A stretch of DNA of 64,000 bases. It comes from Opitutales bacterium UBA5694. Its GTDB lineage: Bacteria; Verrucomicrobiota; Verrucomicrobiia; Opitutales; Opitutaceae. Under the pieces are notes generated by a model that saw only the letters and a list, made by a program, of their open reading frames with translations, made no database searches and was not told the DNA's origin. The stretch is taken from assembly GCA_002420185.1 (NCBI GenBank), contig DIHO01000012.1, positions 1-64,000 on the forward strand, in the 5' to 3' direction. Shown in pieces: positions 27,156-36,700 of the stretch; within the stretch, counting starts at the first letter, position 1, and each line of letters starts with the position of its first letter. A program made the position numbers and the translations under genes.

Positions 27156-28600
27156 TGCTCGCGGGAAAAATATTTTGGATCGGGCTAGCGTCGCTTTTGT
27201 TCGCTAACCTCTCTGCCCAAAGCGAAAAGCCAAATATTCTGCTCATCGTTTCAGACGATCAGGGCTACAATGACCTAGGTCAGCTCAACAGTGAAATTAT
27301 CACGCCCAATCTGGATCGTATTGCCAGAGAGGGGACTCGCTTGAGCAGCTTCTATGTTGCCTGGCCTGCATGTACCCCATCTCGCGGGGCGTTTTTGACC
27401 GGACGCTACCCACAACGGAACGGAATTTATGATATGATTCGGAATGAGGCACCGGACTATGGGTATAGATACGATGAAGACGAGTACGCAGTGACTTGGG
27501 AGCGAATTGGTGGAATGGATGTCAGGGAAATATTGATACCAAAAGTGCTGAAACCTCAGGGATACGTTTCAGGTATATTTGGGAAATGGGATCTTGGTAT
27601 TAGCAAGCGCTTTCTGCCTTTGGCTAGAGGGTTTGACTCATTCTATGGACTTGTGAGTACGGGGATCGACTACTACACGCACGAGCGATACGGGGTGCAC
27701 AGCATGTTTCAAGACAATGAGAGGACCGAGGAAGATCGCGGGACCTATGCAACCTATTTGTTCGAGCGAGAAGCACTGCGGTTCTTAGAAGAAAGAAAGG
27801 ATGACGAACCTTTCTTCCTCTATGTCCCCTTTAACGCCCCACATAATTCATCCTCTCTAGATCCTAAAATCCGAGGAACGATTCAGGCCCCTGCCGAATT
27901 TAAAGAAATGTACCCACCTGTAGAGAATCTCTTCAAAGAAGGTACGAAGTACGGAGAGAAGGCAATGGTGCCAACGTCAGAAGCGCGTCAGCGGGATTTC
28001 CGAGCTGCCGTTACTTGCATGGATGCATCCATAGGGAAACTACTCGATTACTTGGATCGAAAAGGTTTAAAGGAAAATACGATTGTCTTGTTTTTCTCTG
28101 ACAATGGAGGGGGAGGCGGTTCGAGTAACTATCCTCTTAGAGGGGGCAAAGCTAGGACTTGGGAAGGCGGGATCAGAGTACTCGCTTTGGCCCGGTGGCC
28201 CAGCGGTGGGATCCCTGCGGGTACTGTGAACGATGCATTTCTGACGAGTCTGGAGCTGTTTCCAAGTTTAGCGGCAGCAACCGGTTCGAAGCTCCCGGAA
28301 GACGTCAAGATTGACGGATACAATTGGTGGGCGACGTTGAGAGGCGAAACGGAAAGCCCGAGAAACGAGATGTTTTGGAAGCGGAAAGGCAGAAAGTCCG
28401 CTCGAATCGGAAACTGGAAATGGGTGGATATGGAAGAAGAAGGGGGAGGACTCTTCGATTTATCCAACGACATCGGAGAGAGAAATGATCTCTCGACTCA
28501 ACACCCGGAAGTTCTGAAGCGAATTAAGCAGAGATTCGACGAATGGTATCAGGAAACCATGTTTTTCGCGGAGCCGAGAGGACCCTTCAAGGACTTCTAG
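27155..28600 (+). CDS. Sulfatase with CTPSR site, coupled to DUF1080 gene
   Basis: The start at ATG 27155 gives 481 residues; it shares its A with the TAA stop of the DUF1080 gene. A signal peptide (KIFWIGLASLLFANLSAQS) precedes the catalytic core: Asp34-Asp35 in LIVSDDQGYND, formylglycine Cys73 in ACTPSRGAFLTGRYPQRNG, and LFFSDNGGGGGSSNYPLRGG near residue 312. It ends GLFDLSNDIGERNDLST, as in arylsulfatases of the periplasm or outer face. The overlap with the DUF1080 lipoprotein gene suggests that the two act on the same sulfated glycan. Confidence 0.9.
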   Translation: MLAGKIFWIGLASLLFANLSAQSEKPNILLIVSDDQGYNDLGQLNSEIITPNLDRIAREGTRLSSFYVAWPACTPSRGAFLTGRYPQRNGIYDMIRNEAPDYGYRYDEDEYAVTWERIGGMDVREILIPKVLKPQGYVSGIFGKWDLGISKRFLPLARGFDSFYGLVSTGIDYYTHERYGVHSMFQDNERTEEDRGTYATYLFEREALRFLEERKDDEPFFLYVPFNAPHNSSSLDPKIRGTIQAPAEFKEMYPPVENLFKEGTKYGEKAMVPTSEARQRDFRAAVTCMDASIGKLLDYLDRKGLKENTIVLFFSDNGGGGGSSNYPLRGGKARTWEGGIRVLALARWPSGGIPAGTVNDAFLTSLELFPSLAAATGSKLPEDVKIDGYNWWATLRGETESPRNEMFWKRKGRKSARIGNWKWVDMEEEGGGLFDLSNDIGERNDLSTQHPEVLKRIKQRFDEWYQETMFFAEPRGPFKDF

Positions 28601-28621
28601 TTCCAAGATTCTCTATTTAAC

Positions 28622-29395
28622 TCAAATTTGGGAATAATTCGTAGGGACAAAAATATTGTCTGTAATCGCGGATACAGTTCCTGCATACCGCTTGTTGGCT
28701 CGAAGCTTTTGCCATGCGGGATCTGCACTAAACCGCTTCCAATTGGCATCTCGTTCGGCCATATCCTTAAAACCGAGCATATAGATAAGATTTGGCATCA
28801 GTGGACCGGCAAGGGTCTTACCGAAAAAAACAGGGTGAAGTCCCACGTTTCGAAAGATTTCGATTTCGCCGCCTTCATTGAACATTTCCACTTTCAGATC
28901 GCTCTTCACTCGATTGTGGGCCTCGTAAACGCGAAACTCGAAAATGCGGCCTTTTCCTCCGGCGATAGCTGAGGGAATTTCGATCTGAGGCATGTGGGAA
29001 AATGCTCTCATCAGAGAGCTTTCCATCCGGTCGTATAGCGGCGTTTCCATTTCCGTATTAGAAGCTTTTTTGTAGTCAGCCGTTTTAACCAATTTATCCC
29101 AAGTTGTCAGAAAAGATTCGATCGTTTTGTGGGGTACCAGCATAAACACTTTGGTTCCACGCTCTCCGTGCTTAGGGCGGAAGACGCCGATCGGAGAGCA
29201 GCCTTTTGAATTCAACCCCGGAACGACGACATCCTTTAGAAATGTCTCAAGAGCTCCGCGTCGGGCGTTGTTAAGTACCTCAAATGTTATCCACTCCAGG
29301 TAGTGGGCATCACCGGAGGGTTCATGGTGAGTTCCAAACAGAGCGGCAGGGGTAGCAGCCGCAGCGGCGGCAGTGACGAAGGTTCTACGATTCAT
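28622..29395 (-). CDS. NIPSNAP-family protein with export signal
   Basis: The 257-residue product starts MNRRTFVTAAAAAATPAALF, a short twin-arginine-type or Sec signal. Two ferredoxin-like NIPSNAP repeats follow: YLEWITFEVLNNARRGALET and, near residue 145, RIFEFRVYEAHNRVKSDLKV, the second ending NLIYMLGFKDMAERDANW. Secreted NIPSNAP proteins are frequent in Verrucomicrobia and Planctomycetes next to sulfatases and DUF1080 proteins, but their function is not known. The gene converges on the preceding sulfatase, with 21 bases between their stops, and faces away from the DUF1080 gene at 29568. Confidence 0.85.
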   Translation of the reverse strand: MNRRTFVTAAAAAATPAALFGTHHEPSGDAHYLEWITFEVLNNARRGALETFLKDVVVPGLNSKGCSPIGVFRPKHGERGTKVFMLVPHKTIESFLTTWDKLVKTADYKKASNTEMETPLYDRMESSLMRAFSHMPQIEIPSAIAGGKGRIFEFRVYEAHNRVKSDLKVEMFNEGGEIEIFRNVGLHPVFFGKTLAGPLMPNLIYMLGFKDMAERDANWKRFSADPAWQKLRANKRYAGTVSAITDNIFVPTNYSQI

Positions 29396-29567
29396 ATTCT
29401 GATTAGAAACTATGGAGACAATGCTGTCAACTGACCTTGTCTTCGAAATACGACTTCAAAAAATTAATAGAGGGCATGAAATTTAGAACCTTCTAAAACT
29501 ATACGGTCCTCTGAGATGCGTAGCGCCAGATTTTTGAAGTTGGCTTTTTTTGGGTTGGGTAGCATAG

Positions 29568-30287
29568 ATGGGGCGTATGAAAAAAGTTACTCTCCTGTTA
29601 TCTTCTTTGGTTTTCATGGGTTCGCTTGCGTTTGCGGACCATCATGGCAAAAAATGGGTTTCATTGTTCGATGGCAAATCGTTGAAAGGATGGACAGCCA
29701 GCAAGGAAAACCCTGATTCCTTCTCCGTAAAAAACGGCACGCTAATTGTGGATGGCGGACGTTCACACCTGTTCTACACAGGGGGTGTTAATGACGGTAC
29801 ATTCAAGAACTTCGAGCTGAAGTTGAGAGCGAAGACCATGAAGAACGCTAACGGGGGTGTCTATTTTCATACTGCTTATCAAGACGAGGGCTGGCCTTCG
29901 CAAGGCTTCGAGTGTCAGGTGAATACCAGTCAAAAGGATCCAAAAAAGACCGGCAGCCTTTACGCTGTTGCCAATGTTTACGTTCCTATGGAGCCTGAGG
30001 AACCATTTATCATTCGTGTAGACAAAGCGGGTGCTCAAGTATATCGTGAGAAAGCTCCGTCAACCGACGGCGAATGGTTCAATTACCATATCATCGTTAA
30101 AGACGAGGATGTTACGATTAAAGTTGATGGCGAAACGATCGTTCAGTGGAAGCAGCCTCCGGGCTATGCGGGACCGAATCCGGGCATGTCGGGTCGCGTA
30201 CTGGGTAGCGGTACCTTCGCCCTGCAGGCCCACGATCCTGGCAGTATTACCCACTACCAAGACATCCAAGTCAAGGTCTTGGACTGA
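29568..30287 (+). CDS. DUF1080 family secreted protein
   Basis: The 239-residue product has a cleavable signal peptide (VTLLLSSLVFMGSLAFA) and a DUF1080 fold: WVSLFDGKSLKGWTASKENP, NFELKLRAKTMKNANGGVYF and GEWFNYHIIVKDEDVTIKVD. It starts at the first of two nearby Met (29568 and 29577); the second would also give a good signal peptide. Unlike the DUF1080 protein at 26433 it has no lipobox, so it should be soluble in the periplasm. It probably acts on sugar polymers or sugar-like ligands; that is inference from the family. Confidence 0.85.
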   Translation: MGRMKKVTLLLSSLVFMGSLAFADHHGKKWVSLFDGKSLKGWTASKENPDSFSVKNGTLIVDGGRSHLFYTGGVNDGTFKNFELKLRAKTMKNANGGVYFHTAYQDEGWPSQGFECQVNTSQKDPKKTGSLYAVANVYVPMEPEEPFIIRVDKAGAQVYREKAPSTDGEWFNYHIIVKDEDVTIKVDGETIVQWKQPPGYAGPNPGMSGRVLGSGTFALQAHDPGSITHYQDIQVKVLD

Positions 30288-30875
30288 TCGTTATTCCAAC
30301 CAATTTTCCACAGCGTTACAGCCTACCGTGTACTGCTTTTTTGTGGTTCGTGATATCGCACCGTTTGGAACTTCAGCCTGTTAAATGCAGCAGGTCGACA
30401 ATGTTGTGGATGGTTGGGGTTTCAGTCGAGAGGGTCGATAAATAACTGATCAACAATCGCCGTTGCAGTTGATATCCGCTAACCGGAGGTCCTAAACTTT
30501 AAAGGCTTATACCGCATGCAAAATAGTTTGATAGAATGGTGCTGGCTCTAGCGGGTCGTCGCGATGTTGGGGCATTGCATACGAAACCATTGCCGTAAGT
30601 GTTACGCCGCCCTGTGCTGTGCAAACTACAGCCAGGACTTTCTCATTTGTAACAATCATACTGAAGCACTGAGCTAACTAGTGGGATTTGGATTCAAAAA
30701 AAGCCCAACCCCCAGCGATAGACCCATTATGCAGTTTCGATTTGGGCAGCCTTCAATTAGAAGACTGGCGAATCCCGAGAGTCTATAACCCAGTAGTGTT
30801 GATGCTCTTTCCTGGTCGAGGGAACCATAAGTCGCCGGTGATATTTAGGCCTCAATTATATAGGTGACCGAAGTA
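30288..30875. other. 588-base gap; no gene recognised
   Basis: All frames carry stops. One minus-strand stretch near 30700-30860 (NITGDLWFPRPGKSINTTG, then a stop) has a protein-like look and could be a further relic, but it matches nothing I know. Confidence 0.35.
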
Positions 30876-32291
30876 CTACCTAAACTTATTGGTGTACATT
30901 GCCTGCATTTGGCTTATCGCCTTTTCCGAAACACGAGGAGAATTGATCGCTCTCTGTAGGTATTGAGAGGCTTGAGCCGGATCTCTTGCTAAAATATAAA
31001 AAATCGTAATCATTTCCAGAGACAAAGGGTTGCTAGGTTCTGCTTTAAGAGCCTTTTGTAACTGTTCGAGGGCCTTTCGGTTTTCACCCATTTTGAGGTA
31101 GATTCTGGCCAGGTAATTGTAACCTACTGCGTTGTTTGGAACCAAGCGAATGGTCGTCTCAAAGTAGGGAATCGCTTCGCTGAGGCGATTCTCATTGATT
31201 AAAGCCTCTCCCTTGTAGTTATTGATTACATAAGATTCGGGGCATTTAGCGATTGCCTGATTGATTAATTCCAGAGCTCTCGATTGTTTGCCGGACTTCA
31301 TCTCGACTGAGATCAAACCAGCCCATCCTCTGTCGAAAGTGGGTAGAGTTCTTATGCAGTTTTCGTAGGTTTTCCGAGCCTTATTTAGATCTCCTTGCTC
31401 CACGTAGAGTTCGGCAAGGTGATTATAGGCATTGTGATCGAGAGGGTCGAGGGTTATGGCCTTATTCAGCAGCTGAATAGCTTTGATCGTATTCCCTGCT
31501 CTTCCGGCTTTCCCACCGGCCATGGCAACTTCGAAGGAGTCGTAGCATTCCGAGACAATATCGTCGACCCACGGATCGGGTGTGTCTATGTGGCTGCTCC
31601 AGGTGACCTCATGAAGGAGGGCCCGGGCTTTTGACTTTTCACCGAGCCTCTCGTAAATGTCGGCGAGCAGATCTCCGCCAACTCGGTTGTTTGAGCGCCT
31701 GGCGGATTCTAGGAGGCGTTTTGCCTGGGTCGTATCGTCCTTAGCGAGAGCGGTGCGAGCTAGGCCAAATAGGGCGAATGGGTTAGTAGGCTTTTTGTCG
31801 TAGACCGATTTGAAAACTCGCTTCGCTTCGCCGTGTCGATTTAATTTTAAGAGGGTATCTCCTAAGTGGATATAGGAGGGAAGGTATTCAGGGTCGAGCT
31901 CGATGGTTTTTTCATAAAGTGCAATGGAATCGTTGAGTTGCCCGAAACTGGAAACAATCGTAGCCAGCCTGTAGGGCCAGAGAGGGTTTTTCTCATCGAG
32001 CGCGATCAGGATTCGATAGCTTTGCCAGGCACGATTTAAATATCCATTAGCGTGGTATAATGTGCCCAGTAGGGCGAGGGAATCAACACGATTGGGGCCT
32101 TGGGTCGACCGCTTATTAAGTTCTGCTATACGATTACTGAGTTCTGGATGAAGGCCTTTGGAGCTGGGAGTGGGTAGTAGATGGGTTTCGATTACTGCCG
32201 CGAAATGTCTTTGGGTCTTCCAGTATAGACTTCCAATCAACAAGCTAGCGCCTATGGCAATTCCCATACCTGCGATCAGTGCTTTCTTCAT
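30876..32291 (-). CDS. TPR-repeat protein with N-terminal membrane anchor
   Basis: The ATG at 32291 gives 471 residues. An N-terminal hydrophobic helix (ALIAGMGIAIGASLLIGSLY) is followed by about nine tetratricopeptide repeats, for example LALLGTLYHANGYLNRAWQS, DSIALYEKTIELDPEYLPSY and AYNHLAELYVEQGDLNKARK. It is likely anchored in the inner membrane with the repeats on the outside, as a protein-interaction scaffold. The start overlaps the stop of the FG-GAP lipoprotein gene (ATGA at 32288-32291), so the pair is translationally coupled. The frame is open further upstream, but the overlap decides the start. Confidence 0.87.
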   Translation of the reverse strand: MKKALIAGMGIAIGASLLIGSLYWKTQRHFAAVIETHLLPTPSSKGLHPELSNRIAELNKRSTQGPNRVDSLALLGTLYHANGYLNRAWQSYRILIALDEKNPLWPYRLATIVSSFGQLNDSIALYEKTIELDPEYLPSYIHLGDTLLKLNRHGEAKRVFKSVYDKKPTNPFALFGLARTALAKDDTTQAKRLLESARRSNNRVGGDLLADIYERLGEKSKARALLHEVTWSSHIDTPDPWVDDIVSECYDSFEVAMAGGKAGRAGNTIKAIQLLNKAITLDPLDHNAYNHLAELYVEQGDLNKARKTYENCIRTLPTFDRGWAGLISVEMKSGKQSRALELINQAIAKCPESYVINNYKGEALINENRLSEAIPYFETTIRLVPNNAVGYNYLARIYLKMGENRKALEQLQKALKAEPSNPLSLEMITIFYILARDPAQASQYLQRAINSPRVSEKAISQMQAMYTNKFR

Positions 32292-33574
32292 TGATGCCCC
32301 CTTTCCTTCCAGATGGCGAAGCGACCAATCCGCTCGAATGGCGGAAAACTTGGGAAACAACCGGAGATGATTTCGCCCACTCCATCTCCGTCGAAATCTG
32401 CAAAATCGATCGAAAGCAATTGGATCGGCTCGTATGCGAGTGTCACTTTTGTGAAGCTCTGAGCCCCATCGTTTCTAAACAGGACGAGTGAATCCGATTC
32501 AGGATTTCCCCAATCGTTAAAGGCACTGACGCTTAGGATGTCTGGATCACCGTCTTGGTCGATGTCTCTCACTATCGGGCTATAGGCTCCGGCAAGATCT
32601 CCGATTCGCTTGTAGCTGAATTTGCCATTCCCTTCGTTCTTAAGCCATTGGATACCGTGCCAGGGTCTAGGTCCTGGTTTGAGGGTGGGTCCAAAGCCAT
32701 CGCCGTTGGCAAAAACAAGGTCCGGTCTACCATCTTGATTCAGATCTGCCGTGGTCATACCGCTTGAAGCGAAGTCATGATTGGTCGAGCCCCAAATTAT
32801 TCTGTCCGTGAAATTGCCTTTGCCGTCATTTTCGAATAAGTGGATCTCCTCCCAGTGTTGGGAGAATTGGGCTGCGATATCTGGATAGCCGTCATGATTG
32901 AAATCGTTGACGCAAACATTGATCAATCCTGAAAGGTGAAGGAGCGACTGGCTTTCAAATTGCCACGACCCAACGTTTTTCATCCATCGGACTTCTCCTT
33001 GATCGTATCCAAATTGTCCTACAATAAGGTCGAGGTCTCCATCGCCATCCATGTCGTGGGCTCGGGCGTCCGTCACGCGTTCGACATCCTCCAATAGGAT
33101 CCTTTTAGTGAAGTTCTGATAGCCGTCATTTTCGAGAGCGATGAGGGCTCCTATTTTATTGTTGTTGGGGAACACAATATTCATGCAGGATACCAGAATA
33201 TCGTAATCACCATCTTCGTCTAAGTCGTAAACCTCCGCGTGGACAGGGGCCTGCATATCGGCGGCGAGAAGAATTTCGGTGAACTGTCCTTTTTCATTTT
33301 GTTGGAGCCAAATGACTTCGTTATATTTAGCCTCGCATCCGATGGCATCCATGAGTCCATCTTGATTTAAGTCGAAAGCCCGAACATGGGCGATCCAGGG
33401 AACATTGGTGAACTCCTTGCCGATTTCTCTGCTGGAGTAGCGATCGAGGTCAATCTCTGATTGATTGATTGGTGGAGCGGGCGTATCTAAGGTAGTAACT
33501 TCGGGTGCGCAGCCTACTTGAAGCAGGAATAGCACCGAGAAAACGAACATGCAGACGGGAAAGTGAGTTTCCAT
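32288..33574 (-). CDS. FG-GAP/VCBS repeat lipoprotein
   Basis: The ATG at 33574 gives 428 residues with a lipoprotein signal (VCMFVFSVLFLLQVGCAPE). At least seven calcium-binding FG-GAP/VCBS repeats follow, each with a D-x-D-x-D-G motif: FDLNQDGLMDAIG, YDLDEDGDYDILV, HDMDGDGDLDLIVG, NDFNHDGYPDIAA, ADLNQDGRPDLVFANG, RDIDQDGDPDILS and ADFDGDGVGEIIS. Together they would fold as an integrin-like beta-propeller at the cell surface. The role is probably binding of a polymer or of a partner protein; no catalytic motif is seen. It is coupled to the TPR gene and preceded by the TonB receptor gene on the same strand. Confidence 0.88.
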   Translation of the reverse strand: METHFPVCMFVFSVLFLLQVGCAPEVTTLDTPAPPINQSEIDLDRYSSREIGKEFTNVPWIAHVRAFDLNQDGLMDAIGCEAKYNEVIWLQQNEKGQFTEILLAADMQAPVHAEVYDLDEDGDYDILVSCMNIVFPNNNKIGALIALENDGYQNFTKRILLEDVERVTDARAHDMDGDGDLDLIVGQFGYDQGEVRWMKNVGSWQFESQSLLHLSGLINVCVNDFNHDGYPDIAAQFSQHWEEIHLFENDGKGNFTDRIIWGSTNHDFASSGMTTADLNQDGRPDLVFANGDGFGPTLKPGPRPWHGIQWLKNEGNGKFSYKRIGDLAGAYSPIVRDIDQDGDPDILSVSAFNDWGNPESDSLVLFRNDGAQSFTKVTLAYEPIQLLSIDFADFDGDGVGEIISGCFPSFPPFERIGRFAIWKERGHQ

Positions 33575-33720
33575 TTTCTGATTCTTCCTCGTCGTTAAGA
33601 ATAAACCTCCAAGATTAAAAACGGCATCAACCCAAAACCAATCTCGATGTTGGTCAATCGCAAGAGCAATTCCGTCCATACGTTTGCATAAAAGCTTTTC
33701 GTAAATGGTACAAAACCACC

Positions 33721-33750
33721 AATAAAAAGGCCCGGCGGTCAGCCGGGCCT
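33721..33750 (-). terminator. Intrinsic terminator of the TonB receptor gene
   Basis: AGGCCCGGC (33728-33736) and GCCGGGCCT (33742-33750) form a perfect 9-bp stem with a 5-base loop. Reading the minus strand, it is followed by a T-rich tract (33721-33727). It lies 30 bases past the receptor stop codon. Confidence 0.9.
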
Positions 33751-33779
33751 TTGTCGGTAAAATGGTTTTGAACGTCCGC

Positions 33780-36700
33780 CTAGAAGCGGAATGTGTTGGT
33801 CAACCAGACCTGCCTTGGAGGAGCGAAACGCGCTCGAGCCGGCGATCCGTCCTGCTGAAAGCGGAAGACGTCGACGTCGGTGTTGTCCCAGTTGTGGACA
33901 TTCCGCATGTTGATCTGCATACGCCAATCCACGTTGTTCATGATTTTGGCCCTGTAACCGAAGGTTAGGTCGACAGCGAGATCTGTGTCGGTGAAGTATC
34001 CTTGATCCACGACTGGCTGGTAGATTCGGAGATTTTCGTCAAAAGTCACAGGGTACCCGCCGTTAACTTCGTCCTGCCAGCGAGCAGCTCCGCCAACTTG
34101 AAAACCCTTCAGTGGACCTTCACGGAAGGTGTAGTTGGTTATCAAATTGAAGCGCCATTCGCGCTGTTCGGCGGTCGGCTGGCCTTCGAGTCCTTTGACA
34201 TAAAAATACTCGACCAAGCGCTCGTAAGTGGTGCTTTCAAAGGTAGCACCCTGAGGTGGTCCAACTGGATTGCCCCAATCCATGTAGCCAAACCGCTGCA
34301 TGTAGGGTAGGAGGAATGAGTCGACGAGGTTCTCCAATCGTGGTGCGATATTATCCATTATCACCTCCTGCTGGGCCGCGTTGAAGGCGATGCGCCAGTT
34401 TTTGGTAGGATTGAGTATGATCTCGGCCTCCATACCTTTAGAGGTGATGTCGGTTGTGTCATTAATTGCACCAGCCCATTGGATTTGGATATCGCCATCT
34501 GGAAGGAAGCGAGCGTTAAAGGAGTGAATGAGCTCATCATCAAAAACAAATTGCTCTAGGGGCTCCATCGCAAGCCGGGTGTCTGCCAAATATGGCCATT
34601 GAGCGGCTATAGCGTCGTCCAGGTTTGCGAACCCTTCATCAGCGTCTTCTCCGGCATAGTACAAACCATCCTCTTCATCGTATTCGAAAAATTCGTCGAC
34701 GATATTCTGATCTACTCTACCGTCACCGGAGAACAGGAACTCCCCGGTGTCGTTGTCATAGGAATCGAGCTTCCTTGAGTCGCGATTGAGGCGTCCGTAC
34801 CACTGGAAGATGCGCACGTGGTTGCGGTTCCAAATACCAGAAGTCGGAGCGGTAGCATTTTGGAGGGTGGCTTCGTAGAAGTTCACTCGAGCTACCAGCT
34901 TGTTGTTCCACATGTAGGCACTGACTCCCCAGTCCTTGGTGTCGCCGAACTGCGAAGGAATAGGGCGACGATATTGGTCGACCCGCTCGAGTGAGGGCAC
35001 GAAATTATCCGAAGTATTGTAGTGAAAGGTAATGTCGTTCACCGCCTCTGGAAGTGGGATGATGTCCTTTGGCCAGTACAACACGCCCCCGTAGCCGAAG
35101 ATGTTCTTTTTGACCGAGTTATAGGTACCGTCTTCCAGTAGCCAGCGATCTGGACTCACGAAAGGAATTTCATCCAGGCTATTGGGATCTATGGGAGGTT
35201 CAGTGTTGAGCCAATTCTCTACACTATCTTCGCGGTAGCCTAGGTTAACGACAAGATGGTCACTGAAGAACTTCGATTGGGAGTTCGCGGCAAGCGATCG
35301 TACCGAGGTTTCTTGGCGTCGAACGTTCTTACTCGGGGAGTTCAAGGGCGTCCAGGTGTGCCGTGCCCAGTATTCGTTTCCTTGTGAACGGTCAACGTCA
35401 AGACGCAGTGCCTCGGCAGTTGCATCCTCTCCCAAGTTCCAAGCGATTTTATCGTACGTCCGGCCCGTTGTGCTTCTCAAGTTGTAGTAGGCTGGCTCGA
35501 TTATGAAATCAGATACCTTGTTGTAGCTGGTCCACGCATCTAATTGCTGGGGCCCAATGTAAACCAAATCGGGCGTATTGCGGGCGTTATTGAGCGCTTG
35601 GCGAGCATTGTTGGGCCCGATGTGCAGTGCTGGCTCAGGATCTCCGAAAGAACCGCGGAACCAGTTGAGCATCATCTCGTGGTGGCGGTTCTCATCGCCC
35701 AGTACCGTGAATGTGTGGGAACCAAGGATGTTAGCCAGCTTGTCGTTGTTCATGCTGTCGCGGAAATCGTACTTCGCGAATGCGGTGACACGCTTAGAGG
35801 TACGCTGATCATCATTGGTGCGCTGACCTGACTTTGTCATGATGACCGGGCGTCCAAAGTTTGGATTAGCCTTCGCATTGTAATTTCCCGATTCCACGTA
35901 GTTAATATCTTCCGGCAGTAAGAGGGTCTCGTTGACATCGAAAGTGATAACGGAGTTGCCGCCGTTGAGGGCGGTGTAGCTGTCGCGGTAGAGATCTTGG
36001 AAATCGTACTCGATAGAAATCCCGCCTTTGCCCTCCCAAAAGGTCTGCTCCAGACCGAAAGAGTAGTTGAAGAAATCGCGTGAGTAGTAGTCATTATCCC
36101 ACCCAAGATTGTACCGGCTGAAGTCGAACGTATCCAGATCGGTGAAGCCCTGATCGATCCAGCCGATACCCATAATTTCACCAAGATTGCCTGGGTATAG
36201 ACCTTGTGGAGCACCCCCATTACGTCCTACATTGTTTTTGTAAATTCCGCCTGACCAGTAGTTGGGAATTTCGACGTTGTTAGCCTGTGAACGTCTTTCC
36301 ATTGCGGCACCGGGAATTTGGTCAGTGTAAGAGAAAGCTGGCTGATCGAGGCCATTACTGCCATCCCATACGAAGCCGTAAGCACCACCACCCCAACGAA
36401 TATTACGGTAGGTGAGAGTTGGGTACTGAGCACCTGCAGGTGCGTCATTTGGGCTGTCGCGAACGATGTAGCCTGCGTCCAAGAAAGCTGCTCTGTCAGC
36501 AGCGGAATAAAACTTTTTGTTGTTAAATTGACCCTGGGTAGGACCTTCGTGGTGCTGGGCGGCGAGTGGGTAGTCTTTATTCCGACGATTCTTGACCATC
36601 ATGGTGGCATTCATCCGAGCTGGTTTCCGAAGGAATGTATCAAAGTTCACCTGAGGGAGAAGGACGTCAGGAGCATTGCCGAGAATTTCGCCTCTCTCCA

